64,000 bases of DNA, from positions 62,001 through 126,000 of the forward strand of contig NZ_VAHM01000002.1 of assembly GCF_005796185.1 (NCBI RefSeq), read 5' to 3'. Source of the DNA: Pseudarthrobacter sp. NamB4. GTDB lineage: Bacteria > Actinomycetota > Actinomycetes > Actinomycetales > Micrococcaceae. This document shows, one piece after another, positions 27,240-35,828 of the stretch (position 1 is its first letter; the number at the start of each line of letters is the position of its first letter). A program made the position numbers and the translations under genes. The notes beneath the pieces were generated by a model. The model had not been told where the DNA came from, did no database searches, and worked only from the letters and a program-made list of their open reading frames with translations.

Positions 27240-27911
27240 TTGAATGCACTTCTTGCCCTGGCCCCTGCGGAGGAGGAAGCCCCCTCTCAGGCGGAGGCCG
27301 CATACCGGCAGCTGCGCGACAAACTGATCATGCTGGAGATCCGCCCGGGTGAGCCCATCAATGACGGCCAGCTGGCGGCGGAGCTGGGCTTCAGCCGCAC
27401 GCCGGTGCGCGAGGCGATCAAGCGGCTTGAGGTGGACCACCTGGTGGTTTCCTATCCCCGCCGGGGCACGTTTGCAACCAATGTGGACTTCACGGAGCTG
27501 GCGGACGTGTCAGAAATCCGGGAACTGCTGGAGCCCCTCGCCGCCCGCAGGGCTGCAGACCGCGCCAATGAAAGCATGCGCCGCGAACTGTTGAAAGTGG
27601 CCGACGCTATTGCCGGCATCGATCCGGGCACGGGCGAGTCGCGGGACCTGATGCGCTATGACCTCATGGTGCACCGGCTGATCTACAAGGCGGCAGCCAA
27701 CCCGCACCTGGAAGACACCCTGATCCGCTACGACAACCTGGCCACCCGCATCTGGTGCGTGGTGCTGGACAAGGTTCCCTCCGTGACCGGCCACATCACT
27801 GAACACGTGGACCTGCTCAAAGCGGTGGCGGCCGGCGACGCGGACAAGGCAGGAGAGCTCGCCCTGCACCACGTCACGAGCTTCGAGGAAACCATCCGCA
27901 AGATTCTCTAG
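27240..27911 (+). CDS. GntR-family regulator (FCD type)
   Basis: This 223-residue regulator has a winged helix-turn-helix at about 20-85 (YRQLRDKLIMLEIRPGEPI, then LGFSRTPVREAIKRLEVD). A C-terminal FCD ligand domain follows (about 95-215) with the RYDLMVHRLIYKAA metal/ligand segment. It is divergent from glyA-soxBDAG-sdaA-purU, with the ACTGATATATCAGT palindrome between them, so it most likely senses sarcosine, glycine or serine and controls that operon. The start is TTG; the ATG 4 nt later is out of frame. A repeat array (locus D) follows the gene. Confidence 0.82.
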   Translation: MNALLALAPAEEEAPSQAEAAYRQLRDKLIMLEIRPGEPINDGQLAAELGFSRTPVREAIKRLEVDHLVVSYPRRGTFATNVDFTELADVSEIRELLEPLAARRAADRANESMRRELLKVADAIAGIDPGTGESRDLMRYDLMVHRLIYKAAANPHLEDTLIRYDNLATRIWCVVLDKVPSVTGHITEHVDLLKAVAAGDADKAGELALHHVTSFEETIRKIL

Positions 27912-27919
27912 CCGCCAGG

Positions 27920-28112
27920 ACGCTCCATCACTTCCCGGGGCTTTTACCGGAACGCTCTATCACTTACTGCCGCAAAATCCAGGACGCCCTCTCAATCGAT
28001 AGGAGGCGGGTCTAAGACTGCTGCAGGACGTGAAAGAGGGTTTCCTTAAAGGCCGCAGCAAATGATAGAGGGATCGCCAAAAGGCCGCAGCAAGTGAGAG
28101 AGGGTTTCAGGC
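27920..28112. repeat. 32-bp-period repeat, locus D (inverted array)
   Basis: Three minus-oriented cores at 27920, 27952 and 27984 face three plus cores at about 28029, 28061 and 28093, each set at exact 32-bp spacing. Two of the plus units share an inner GGCCGCAGCA. The units are more diverged than at locus C. The array fills the gap between the convergent gntR and hps genes; 28113-28175 holds an imperfect CCCCC/GGGGG hairpin and nothing else. Confidence 0.8.
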
Positions 28113-28175
28113 ACGACGGCGGCCCCCACGGAAGGCGGGGGTCGCTGCGGTTGCGGGAGGTCCGGGGCGCTGGAG

Positions 28176-28799
28176 CTAGATGATCGCGGCCTTCAGTTCC
28201 TTGGCGGCGAGGGCGGGATCGTCGGCGCTGTAGATGGAACCGCCGACGACGGCCACGTCAGCACCAGCGCGCTGCACGGCTTCGATGGTGGAAAGGTTCA
28301 CGCCGCCCGCCACGGAGAACGGCACGCGGGCTTCTTCGCCGGCGCCCAGCAGTACATCCAGGTTGTAGCCGGGCTTCGCCTGCTCGTCCAGGCCGGCGTG
28401 GAACTCGACGAACTTCGCGCCCAAGGCACGGGCTTCCTTGGCACGAGCCACCTTGTCCGCAACGCCGATCAGGTCCACCACAATGCCCTTGTTGTGGGCC
28501 TTGGCGGCCCTGACGGCGCCCGCGATGGTGGAGTCGTCGGCGCTGCCGAGGACGGAGACCAGGTCAGCGCCGGCGGTGAAGGCGATTTCGGCTTCCAGTT
28601 CGCCGGCATCCATGGTCTTCATGTCCGCGAAGACAATCTTGTCCGGGTGGGCGGTCTTGACGGCGCTGACGGCGGCCAGTCCGGCGTTCTTCACCAGCGG
28701 CGTGCCCAGTTCGATGATGTCCACGTACTCGGCGACTTTGCCGGCCAGGTCGAGGGCGGCTTCGACGGTGAGGACGTCCATGGCTACTTGCAGCTTCAT
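28176..28799 (-). CDS. hxlA: 3-hexulose-6-phosphate synthase
   Basis: This 207-residue enzyme condenses formaldehyde with ribulose 5-phosphate to hexulose 6-phosphate, the fixing step of the ribulose monophosphate pathway. It is an OMP-decarboxylase-fold protein with the expected DIIELGTPLVKNAG, FADMKTMDAGE and GADLVSVLG segments. Length is typical. Transcribed after phi (61 bp gap). In this window it sits beside betaine/dimethylglycine/sarcosine demethylation genes that can release formaldehyde, so it probably serves detoxification and assimilation rather than methanol growth. Confidence 0.92.
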   Translation of the reverse strand: MKLQVAMDVLTVEAALDLAGKVAEYVDIIELGTPLVKNAGLAAVSAVKTAHPDKIVFADMKTMDAGELEAEIAFTAGADLVSVLGSADDSTIAGAVRAAKAHNKGIVVDLIGVADKVARAKEARALGAKFVEFHAGLDEQAKPGYNLDVLLGAGEEARVPFSVAGGVNLSTIEAVQRAGADVAVVGGSIYSADDPALAAKELKAAII

Positions 28800-28860
28800 T
28801 CTATTTCTCTTTCAGGTTGGGTAGTGCGGGTTTGGAAACGGGTAGGTGGGGACGGGGAAT

Positions 28861-29478
28861 TTATTCGAGGTTGGCGTGGCGCTGCCACAGGTCCTCCGGA
28901 GCGGCGGCGTCCTCGTCCCACAGGCTCTGGAACACTGCCTCCGTGGTGGCAAACAGCGCCTGCTCGAACAGACTGCCGGAATACTGCCGGGTCACTGCCG
29001 AATTGTGGTCCGTCTTCTGTGCTGCAGGGATGAGCACTACGGCGGCGGCCGCTACGGCGAGCGGGGAACCTTCGCTGGTGGTGTAGGCAGCCACCCGGGC
29101 TCCCTGCGCGACGGCGGTTTCCGCAGCTCTTACCACCCCGGCCGTGGTGCCGGATCCGGAGGCCGCGAGCAACAGGTCGCCGGCACGGATGGCCGGTGCG
29201 GTGGTCTCGCCCACCACGTGCACCGTCAGGCCAAGGTGCATCAGCCGCATCGCCGCCATCTTTAAAACCAGGCCGCTGCGGCCTGCGCCGGTGACGAAGA
29301 TCCTGTCCGCCAGCCGAAGCTCGGTTACCAGGGAAGCCACCTCTGCCGGGTCAACGCGCTGGAAAACGTCGCTGATCTCGTCCAGGACAAGGATGCGGTT
29401 GCGGTCAAAGGCCCTGCCCGTTCCGGTCAGGGCTGCCCCGGCCAACGCAGCCGGATCTGTTTCTGCAATCGTGCTCAT
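28861..29478 (-). CDS. hxlB: 6-phospho-3-hexuloisomerase
   Basis: This 205-residue SIS-domain protein isomerises hexulose 6-phosphate to fructose 6-phosphate. SIS signatures are visible: ADRIFVTGAGRSGLVLKM, GDLLLAASGSGTT, and the conserved NSAVTRQYSGSLFEQALF near the C-terminus. I start at the ATG with GAGGAGGTAGGCGC upstream, which gives normal family length. It precedes hps in one transcript, and a divergent LuxR-type regulator lies 130 bp away. Confidence 0.92.
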   Translation of the reverse strand: MSTIAETDPAALAGAALTGTGRAFDRNRILVLDEISDVFQRVDPAEVASLVTELRLADRIFVTGAGRSGLVLKMAAMRLMHLGLTVHVVGETTAPAIRAGDLLLAASGSGTTAGVVRAAETAVAQGARVAAYTTSEGSPLAVAAAAVVLIPAAQKTDHNSAVTRQYSGSLFEQALFATTEAVFQSLWDEDAAAPEDLWQRHANLE

Positions 29479-29516
29479 GCGCCTACCTCCTCGGACGTTG
29501 TGACCCTCCAATGCTC

Positions 29517-29576
29517 ACCCGTCCAATGGGTGGGTCCAACGCCGCCACCGGGCAGTCATACCCGCCCGAAAGGGTA
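29517..29576. promoter_or_regulatory. Inverted repeats in the phi / LuxR-gene intergenic region
   Basis: ACCC-N7-GGGT (29517-29531) and TACCC-N8-GGGTA (29559-29576) lie between the divergent genes. The second ends 20 bp before the -10 box of the LuxR-type gene. These heptamer-like half sites could be bound by that regulator. No experiment supports this. Confidence 0.35.
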
Positions 29577-29596
29577 GGTGTGGAAGCCGGTGAACT

Positions 29597-29602
29597 TACA
29601 AT
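29597..29602 (+). promoter_or_regulatory. -10 element of a leaderless promoter (LuxR-type regulator)
   Basis: TACAAT ends 6 nt before the GTG at 29609, with no Shine-Dalgarno. Confidence 0.6.
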
Positions 29603-29608
29603 GGGCCG

Positions 29609-30883
29609 GTGGAACGCCCTAACACAGCCCTGCTGGGAGCAATCGCAGCCTTGGCCACTGCGCCTTTGATGGACATCGCACGCCTATTGCGGGAAGCCCT
29701 CAGCCCGTACTGGGAATCAAGCGCCCTGGTGATTTTCACCGAGGACTGCACCGGACGGCCGCAGAAGAAGGCCGGTGCCGAAGCCGTCATCAGCCGCGTG
29801 TCGATTGCGGAACTGGACACCATCCGGGCCTTGCTGGCAGATGGGGAGGACGGCACGAAATGGTGCGGCGAAGCCATCTTTGGCGGTGACCGGCGCCCCG
29901 TCCTTGCCCTGTCTTCGCCCACCAACGCCCTGTTGGTCCTCTCCAACCCGCAACCAGTTCCGGACTTCACCACCCCAGCGGACCAGCAGTGGATCTTGCG
30001 CTACCTCTGGACCCTCACGGCCGAACGGATCCGCGAAAAGGTGGCAGATGCGCCGCCGTCGTACCTCATTGAATCCCGGGCCGCCTCGGCGGAGCGCCTG
30101 CGCGTGACGGCCGAACTGGTGGACCAGCACTCCACCACCCTGGAAACGATGCTTGCCGCCCTCAGGTCGCCGGCGCTGGCCGATGCCGCCGCCCGCACGG
30201 CAGCGACCGACATCGCTGCCAAAGCTCTGGTGGGCCTGCGCACGCTCAGCGACCGCACCACTGACCTGGTGGAGGAACCTGTGGCCTCTGCCTTCCAGCG
30301 CCTGCGCGAGGACTTGCGCCCGCTGATGAACTTCAGCGGGATCGACGTGCAGTTCATCGAACCGCCGGTCAACGGGAGGGCGCTTCCCGGCGAAGTGGCG
30401 CACGCCGCCCGCGCGATTGTCCGTGGCCTCCTGCTGGCGATGGTGGACCAGCAGGGAGTGCGCCGGATCCGTACCCAGTGGGATTGCGACGGCGTAAACC
30501 TCCTCATCAACGTGCGTGACGACGGCCCGGGCGAGCTTACCCCGTCCGCACCTGCAGTGGCACGCCTGGTCCAGCGCGTTGAGGCGCTCAACGGCAGCGT
30601 GGGCGTGGAGGTGATACCCGGCTGGGGTGCCGACGTCGCCGTCGTGATTCCGCTCGACCCGCCGGCCCGTCCGCTGGCAAACGCGGCTGATTGGAACCTG
30701 GGGGAGCGGGAACTGGAGGTGCTGCAGCTGCTGGCCGCGGGCCAGCGGAACCGGAGCATCGCCGCGAAACTGCACATCAGCGAGAACACCGTGAAGTTCC
30801 ACCTCCGCAACCTCTATCGGAAGATCGGCGCCTCATCCCGCACCGAAGCCATGGCACTGGCCCACAGCAACGGGCTGCGTTAA
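29609..30883 (+). CDS. Histidine-kinase-like ATPase / LuxR HTH fusion regulator
   Basis: The 424-residue protein has a variable N-terminal sensor region (about 1-150) and a helical stretch (about 160-220). It continues with a degenerate HATPase-like domain (about 240-350, INVRDDGPGELTP as the G-box remnant) and ends in a LuxR-type helix-turn-helix (about 360-420: LGERELEVLQLLAAGQRNRSI, then ENTVKFHLRNLYRKIG). It looks like a NarX/DesK-type kinase whose C-terminus binds DNA itself, so sensing and output are in one chain. No receiver domain is present. Divergent from phi-hps, it probably regulates formaldehyde fixation. Start GTG, leaderless. Whether ATP is bound is uncertain because the N-box is weak. 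Confidence 0.7.
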   Translation: MERPNTALLGAIAALATAPLMDIARLLREALSPYWESSALVIFTEDCTGRPQKKAGAEAVISRVSIAELDTIRALLADGEDGTKWCGEAIFGGDRRPVLALSSPTNALLVLSNPQPVPDFTTPADQQWILRYLWTLTAERIREKVADAPPSYLIESRAASAERLRVTAELVDQHSTTLETMLAALRSPALADAAARTAATDIAAKALVGLRTLSDRTTDLVEEPVASAFQRLREDLRPLMNFSGIDVQFIEPPVNGRALPGEVAHAARAIVRGLLLAMVDQQGVRRIRTQWDCDGVNLLINVRDDGPGELTPSAPAVARLVQRVEALNGSVGVEVIPGWGADVAVVIPLDPPARPLANAADWNLGERELEVLQLLAAGQRNRSIAAKLHISENTVKFHLRNLYRKIGASSRTEAMALAHSNGLR

Positions 30884-31009
30884 CGCGCCTAATGCAATGT
30901 CACCTCCGTCACAATTCCCGGTCTAGGATCGGAACCGTGGAGTAACCGGAGGCTCCCTCGGAACCTCGTTGCAAGAGCGCGGGCCGCAACCTACTTGAGA
31001 GTATGAGTC

Positions 31010-31849
31010 ATGGCTTCGAACAATGAGCGCGAACCCGACGTCGACGCGGAAGCGGGCCAGCACGGCGGCGTCCAGTCGGTGGACCGTGCCCTCACGGTGC
31101 TGGAAATCCTTGCCCGCGACGGGCATGCCGGCGTGAGCGACATCGCTGAGGAAATGGGGATCCACAAGTCCACCGTCTCCCGGCTGCTGGGTTCCCTGGT
31201 GGGCAGGGACATGGTCCAGCAGAACAGCGACCGCGGAAAATACCAGCTGGGCTTCGGCATCCTGCGCCTGGCGAGCTCCATTCCCGGGCGGCTCAGCCTG
31301 GTCCGCGAGGCCCGGCCCGTGCTGGAAGCGCTGGCGGAGGAATTCAAGGAGACGGTAAACCTTGCCGTCCTCCGGTCCAATTACGCAGTGAACGTGGACC
31401 AGGCGATGGGCCCGTCCACCTTGGCCACCTATGACTGGGTGGGCAACCTGACCCCGCTGCATGCCACCTCAAGCGGCAAGGTCCTGCTGGCTGCACTGCC
31501 GGCCGAGGAGCGGGACCGCATACTGAAAGAGACCGGCCTGCCGCCCAGGACTCCGCGGACCATCACCAACCGCAAAGAGCTTGAAACCCAGCTGATCGAC
31601 GTCGCCCGCGAGGGCTACGGCCTGGTGCGGGAGGAGTTCGAGATCGGGCTGACTGCTGTTGCCGTCCCGGTCTACAACCACCTTGGTGCCGTGATCGGGG
31701 CCATCAGCATCTCCGGCCCGGCCTTCCGCTTTGACCCGGAGAAGACACCGGGACTGATCGAAGCCCTCAAAGACGCGGGGCTGCAGGTCAGCGCCAGGAT
31801 GGGCTACACCGGTGGCCCCAAAGGCGTCAGCTTCCGTGGGGGAGGATAA
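31010..31849 (+). CDS. IclR-family transcriptional regulator
   Basis: This 279-residue regulator has an N-terminal winged helix (about 20-85: SVDRALTVLEILARDGHAGVSDIAEEMG, with recognition helix KSTVSRLLGSL). A C-terminal IclR effector domain (about 100-265) follows with NLTPLHATSSGKVLLAALP and the conserved GYGLVREEFEIGLTAVAVPV. IclR proteins often control aromatic or amine degradation operons. It lies between hps/phi and the betaine demethylase genes and is transcribed toward them, with a convergent LysR gene between. Its target is therefore a guess. GGAACC repeats at 30930 and 30958 precede it. Confidence 0.85.
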   Translation: MASNNEREPDVDAEAGQHGGVQSVDRALTVLEILARDGHAGVSDIAEEMGIHKSTVSRLLGSLVGRDMVQQNSDRGKYQLGFGILRLASSIPGRLSLVREARPVLEALAEEFKETVNLAVLRSNYAVNVDQAMGPSTLATYDWVGNLTPLHATSSGKVLLAALPAEERDRILKETGLPPRTPRTITNRKELETQLIDVAREGYGLVREEFEIGLTAVAVPVYNHLGAVIGAISISGPAFRFDPEKTPGLIEALKDAGLQVSARMGYTGGPKGVSFRGGG

Positions 31850-31888
31850 GGAAGCTGCGAACACCAGGACGCCCCACGACCGCAGCCC

Positions 31889-32824
31889 TCAAAGGTCCTC
31901 TTCTTCCAGCCGCTCCGTGAGGATCCGGTTGGCGTTGACCTGCAGGATGTTCAGCGACTCCTGAATCAGGGGTGAGGCGATGCTGCCCCTGCGCACCGCG
32001 GCGACAATGCGGCGGGTGGGTCTCGTCCTGCCGGTGATGCGTAGCCGAACCACGTTTTCGGCACCATGCAAAGGCGCCAGCCGGGGCAGCAGGCCGACGC
32101 CCAGCCCCGCACCCACGAACGCGATGTGGGTTTCCCATTCAACGGCTTCATGGGCGATCCGCGGTGTCACCCCTACTGCCGTGAACGCCGCGGTAAAGAG
32201 GGAATGGTAGGTGGAACCGGCGGCCTCCGTGATCCAGGGTTCCGATGCCAGCTCTTCGAGCGTCGCTGTTTCCCTTGATGCCAGCGGGTGGTCACCGGGA
32301 ATGATCACGTCCAGTGGATCATCGAGCAGAACCCTCTGCTCGAAGCGCGGATCGTCCTCACCGTAACTGTCGGACTGCATGGCGACGATGACTGCAAGGT
32401 CGATCCGTTCCGCGATCAACAAGTCGAAGCAGCGGGCCGGATCAGCCTCAAGAACCTGCACCTCCAGCAGGGGGTGTGTTGAGCGCAGGGTGGCGGCGAG
32501 CGGCGCGAGCAACTGGGCAGCCGCAGAGGAGAAGCCGCCGAGGCCAAAGTGGGACTGCACCTGGTCACCAGCCGCCATGGCTGCGGCGCGCAGGCTCTCC
32601 CACTGGGCAATGAGGGGATCCGAACCTGCCACCAGGAAGCGCCCGGTGGCGGTAAGCCGCACGCCCCGGCCGTCTTTCGTCAGCAGCTGCATTCCAAGCA
32701 CGCGCTGGAGCTCCCGCAATTGCGCGGAGACGGCAGAAGGAGAATAGCCCGTCAGCTCCGCGGTCGCCCCTATGGTGCCGCACCGGCCGAACACGCGCAG
32801 TGTGATGAGCCTTGGATCGATCAT
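31889..32824 (-). CDS. LysR-family transcriptional regulator
   Basis: This 311-residue regulator has an N-terminal helix-turn-helix (about 1-60: IDPRLITLRVFGRCGTIGATAELTG, SPSAVSAQLRELQ) and a C-terminal periplasmic-binding-like effector domain (about 90-290). I choose the ATG at 32824 because CACAAT lies exactly 6 nt upstream and IDPRL is the usual LysR beginning; an ATG five codons earlier (32839) is the alternative. It is divergent from gbcA with a CATGCAC-N5-GTGCATG palindrome over its own start. I infer that it activates betaine demethylation, probably in response to glycine betaine or dimethylglycine. Confidence 0.85.
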   Translation of the reverse strand: MIDPRLITLRVFGRCGTIGATAELTGYSPSAVSAQLRELQRVLGMQLLTKDGRGVRLTATGRFLVAGSDPLIAQWESLRAAAMAAGDQVQSHFGLGGFSSAAAQLLAPLAATLRSTHPLLEVQVLEADPARCFDLLIAERIDLAVIVAMQSDSYGEDDPRFEQRVLLDDPLDVIIPGDHPLASRETATLEELASEPWITEAAGSTYHSLFTAAFTAVGVTPRIAHEAVEWETHIAFVGAGLGVGLLPRLAPLHGAENVVRLRITGRTRPTRRIVAAVRRGSIASPLIQESLNILQVNANRILTERLEEEDL

Positions 32825-32840
32825 GCACCTATTGTGCATG
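32822..32840. promoter_or_regulatory. Palindrome over the lysR start and -10 box
   Basis: CATGCAC-N5-GTGCATG is a perfect 7-bp inverted repeat. It covers the lysR start codon (32824) and the minus-strand -10 CACAAT (32836-32831). LysR-type proteins often repress themselves from such a site. gbcA starts 146 bp away. Confidence 0.5.
32831..32836 (-). promoter_or_regulatory. -10 element of a leaderless promoter (lysR)
   Basis: On the minus strand CACAAT ends 6 nt before the ATG at 32824. Confidence 0.45.
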
Positions 32841-32985
32841 GTTATCTTCTAAATTTTGCGCTTTTTTTGCAGCCCCTGTGACCCTAATCTCATCACTACA
32901 AGTTCTTCGACCACGCCCGCCCCGCACCCAAGCACCCGTGGTCACCACGCAACACCCACTACCCATGCCTCCCGGGAGGAAACCC

Positions 32986-34290
32986 ATGACCGCTTCAGTG
33001 AACGCGCCCCTCAATACACGCGGAAAACTCGCTGCATCATTGCCTGACGAGCAGCTGGCAGAAATCACCGCGTTGTTTCAGTTCCGGCGCACCGGCTACT
33101 CCCTCGACGCCCCCTTCTACACGGACCCCGCGATTTTCAAAATCGACATGGAGGCCATTTTCGGGCAGCACTGGATCTTCGCTGCCAGCACCGCCGAACT
33201 GCCGGAACCGGGCGACTACGTCACGGTGGACTACGGGCCCTACTCCCTGATTGTGCTGCGCAACGACGACGGCGGCGTCAACGTCCTGCACAACGTGTGC
33301 CGCCACCGCGGTGCCCGTGTCCTGACCGAGTCCACTGGCTCCACCGGTAACCTCGTCTGCGGCTACCACTCCTGGACCTATTCCCCGGAGGGCAACCTGA
33401 TCCACGCCTCCGCTCCTGGCGAAGCCAAGTTCGACAAGAACTGCTTTGCCCTCAAGCGCGCCCACGGCCGCGAGGTCGCGGGACTTATCTTCGTCTGCAT
33501 TGCGGATGAACCGCCGACGGACTTCGACGAAACCGCGAAGATCTTTGAGCCCTACCTGGCGCCCCACGATCTCTCGAAGACAAAAATCGCGTACCAGCAG
33601 AACATCATCGAAGAGGGCAACTGGAAGCTCGTCATGGAGAACAACCGTGAGTGCTACCACTGCGACGGCCACCCCGAGCTCGCCTGCTCCCTCTTCCCCA
33701 CCTGGGGCCTGACGGAGGGCCTGATCCCGCCCCATCTTGAGGAAGTGTGGGACCGGAACAAGGAGGCCCAGTCCTCGCTCGAGGAGCGTTGCCGCCGCTA
33801 CGGCCTTCCCTACGAAGTGGTCGAGCAGCTTGACACGCGCATCGCGGGAATCCGCATATCACGGGAATCACTCGATGGAGAGGGCGAATCGTTCTCCGCC
33901 GACGGGCGCAGGCTTTCCAAGAAGCTGCTCGGTGACTTGCGCGACTTCCGCCTTGGCCGCTGCTCCATGCACCTGCAGCCCAACAGCTGGTTCCATTTCC
34001 TCGGCGACCACGTCATCACGTTCGGTGTCTTTCCCATCAACGAACACCAGAGCCTCGTACGCACCACCTGGCTGGTGGCTGACGACGCCGTGGAAGGCGT
34101 CGACTACGACCTCGAGAAGCTCACCTACACCTGGAAGCAGACCAACCTGCAGGACAAGGCGTTCGTGGAGCTCTGCCAGCAGGGTGCCGGCAGTCCCGCC
34201 TACGAGCCCGGTCCCTACATGAAGAGCGAATACCAGGTCGAGGCATTCATCAACTGGTACGTGCAGCGCGTGCAGGAGCACTTGGCATGA
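32986..34290 (+). CDS. gbcA: Glycine betaine demethylase, Rieske oxygenase subunit
   Basis: This 434-residue Rieske non-haem iron oxygenase removes one methyl from glycine betaine to give dimethylglycine and formaldehyde. The Rieske cluster ligands are C105-R-H107 and C125-GY-H128. The mononuclear iron region is NNRECYHCDGHPEL near 222-235. GGGAGGAAACCC ahead of the ATG at 32986 fixes the start, although the frame runs further upstream. It overlaps the reductase gene by 4 bp. Other quaternary amines (stachydrine, carnitine) are possible substrates for this family, but the BCCT transporter and dimethylglycine oxidase downstream favour betaine. Confidence 0.88.
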   Translation: MTASVNAPLNTRGKLAASLPDEQLAEITALFQFRRTGYSLDAPFYTDPAIFKIDMEAIFGQHWIFAASTAELPEPGDYVTVDYGPYSLIVLRNDDGGVNVLHNVCRHRGARVLTESTGSTGNLVCGYHSWTYSPEGNLIHASAPGEAKFDKNCFALKRAHGREVAGLIFVCIADEPPTDFDETAKIFEPYLAPHDLSKTKIAYQQNIIEEGNWKLVMENNRECYHCDGHPELACSLFPTWGLTEGLIPPHLEEVWDRNKEAQSSLEERCRRYGLPYEVVEQLDTRIAGIRISRESLDGEGESFSADGRRLSKKLLGDLRDFRLGRCSMHLQPNSWFHFLGDHVITFGVFPINEHQSLVRTTWLVADDAVEGVDYDLEKLTYTWKQTNLQDKAFVELCQQGAGSPAYEPGPYMKSEYQVEAFINWYVQRVQEHLA

Positions 34291-35702
34291 TTGAACTCCT
34301 GACTGAAACGGCAATCCAGGAACCACAGCGTATTCGCGGTCTTGAGATGCCGTGGAACAGGGTGATGGGAAGCACCGAGACGCCCGCCCGGGCGGCCCGT
34401 GCACTGGGCCCATGGCATCCCCAGGAGTTTATGGCCGAATGCGTCGAGACCGTTCCCGAGGCCGGCGCCATGATGACCTTCGTGTTCCGCCGCTGCGACG
34501 GTGCGCCCCTGGCCTTCCGTGCGGGCCAGTACGTGAACGTCGCATTTCCTGTGAATGGCGAGGACCAGGAACCGGTGGACCGCAGCTACTCGCTGTCCAG
34601 CTCGCCCACCGAGCCGTGGACCTTCAGCATCACCGTCAAGTGCGACTCCACGGGACTGGTCTCGCCATGGGTGCACGAGAACGTCAAACCCGGCACAGTT
34701 CTTGAGATGCTGGGGCCGGTGGGAGCATTCCACCTGCCCGATGCCGACCGCCGGGCCCGGTATCTCCTGCTTGCCGCCGGCGCAGGCATTACTCCCATCA
34801 TGTCCATGGTGCGGACCATCCACTCCCTGCCCGGACACGCCGATGTTGTGGTGCTCTACCACGGCTCGGATGCCGGGGGCTTTGCCTTCCACCGGGAACT
34901 GGCCTATATCGCTTCCGTGGACTCACGCATCAAGGTCCACTACTCCCTGGGCGACCGCAGCGTACCGGAGGGGTGGGAAGGGCTCAGTGGAAGGCTGACC
35001 GCGGCGATGCTCGAGGAGGTGGCCCCCGACGCCAACGGCCGCCAGGTGTACGCATGTGGTCCCGAGGGTTACCTGAACACCGCCACCGAGCTCCTCCAAA
35101 AGGTGGGTGTCGACGATACTTCCATTTACATGGAATTCTTCTCGGGAGACCGCCAGACGCTCCTTGAATACCAGGCGGAGGTGGCATTTGCAGCCGACGT
35201 CGCGGAGGAGATCGCCGACGAAATCGCAGAATCCGCCGAGGACTATTTTGAAAGCCAGCCCGCCGCGTTCGGACTCTACGAGCCTGGCTATGATGCCGAT
35301 GGAACTCTAAAGGCTTCAGGGCTGCCGCTGGAAATCGTCGACCCGGACGCGCCCGGCTCCGACCCCTCCGCCGACAGCTCCACCACGGAGCCGGAAGCCG
35401 GTGCCCCTGATGCCTCGAGCTTCCAAACGGTGGGATCAGGCAGCCTCACCATGTCCTTCATGCGTACCGGCATCAATGTGCGGATCGAGCCCACCGAGCA
35501 TATCCTCGAGGCGGCCCAGCGGGCGGGCGTCAGGATTGGCGCGAACTGCAAGGAAGGCATGTGCGGCTCCTGCAAGGTCGTCAAGCTTTCAGGGGAGGTC
35601 GAGATGAACCACCAGGGCGGGATCCGGGCACGGGAGATCTCTGCAGGCAAGTTCCTGCCCTGCTGCTCCACCGCGCAGACGGACCTGGTGATCGATGCCT
35701 GA
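34287..35702 (+). CDS. gbcB: Glycine betaine demethylase, reductase subunit
   Basis: This 471-residue electron-transfer protein feeds the GbcA oxygenase. FAD-binding (RSYSLSSSP) and NAD(P)H-binding (LAAGAGITPIMSMVRTI) segments of the ferredoxin-reductase fold cover about 40-290. A plant-type [2Fe-2S] ferredoxin ends the chain (NCKEGMCGSCKVVK and FLPCCS). Between them, about residues 305-390, is a long acidic, low-complexity linker (AEEIADEIAESAEDYFE, then Asp/Pro/Ser/Thr-rich). The total is about 100 residues longer than GbcB proteins of the Pseudomonas type. Coupled to gbcA by a 4-bp overlap. Confidence 0.87.
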   Translation: MIELLTETAIQEPQRIRGLEMPWNRVMGSTETPARAARALGPWHPQEFMAECVETVPEAGAMMTFVFRRCDGAPLAFRAGQYVNVAFPVNGEDQEPVDRSYSLSSSPTEPWTFSITVKCDSTGLVSPWVHENVKPGTVLEMLGPVGAFHLPDADRRARYLLLAAGAGITPIMSMVRTIHSLPGHADVVVLYHGSDAGGFAFHRELAYIASVDSRIKVHYSLGDRSVPEGWEGLSGRLTAAMLEEVAPDANGRQVYACGPEGYLNTATELLQKVGVDDTSIYMEFFSGDRQTLLEYQAEVAFAADVAEEIADEIAESAEDYFESQPAAFGLYEPGYDADGTLKASGLPLEIVDPDAPGSDPSADSSTTEPEAGAPDASSFQTVGSGSLTMSFMRTGINVRIEPTEHILEAAQRAGVRIGANCKEGMCGSCKVVKLSGEVEMNHQGGIRAREISAGKFLPCCSTAQTDLVIDA

Positions 35703-35828
35703 CCCCTGTTCCGGCCCACTGTCAAAGTGAAGCCGACTCTGAATACTGAATCCCAGGAAGTTCAACCTTCCGCCCGGTCTGGGGACGCCGGAGTACAACG
35801 CCCATGAATTCAAACCAAAGGACTTGAC

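Noticed and set aside
18073..28112. CRISPR-like reading of the 32-bp repeats
   Set aside because: Units follow each other without unique spacers, occur in both orientations at one site and have no cas genes nearby.
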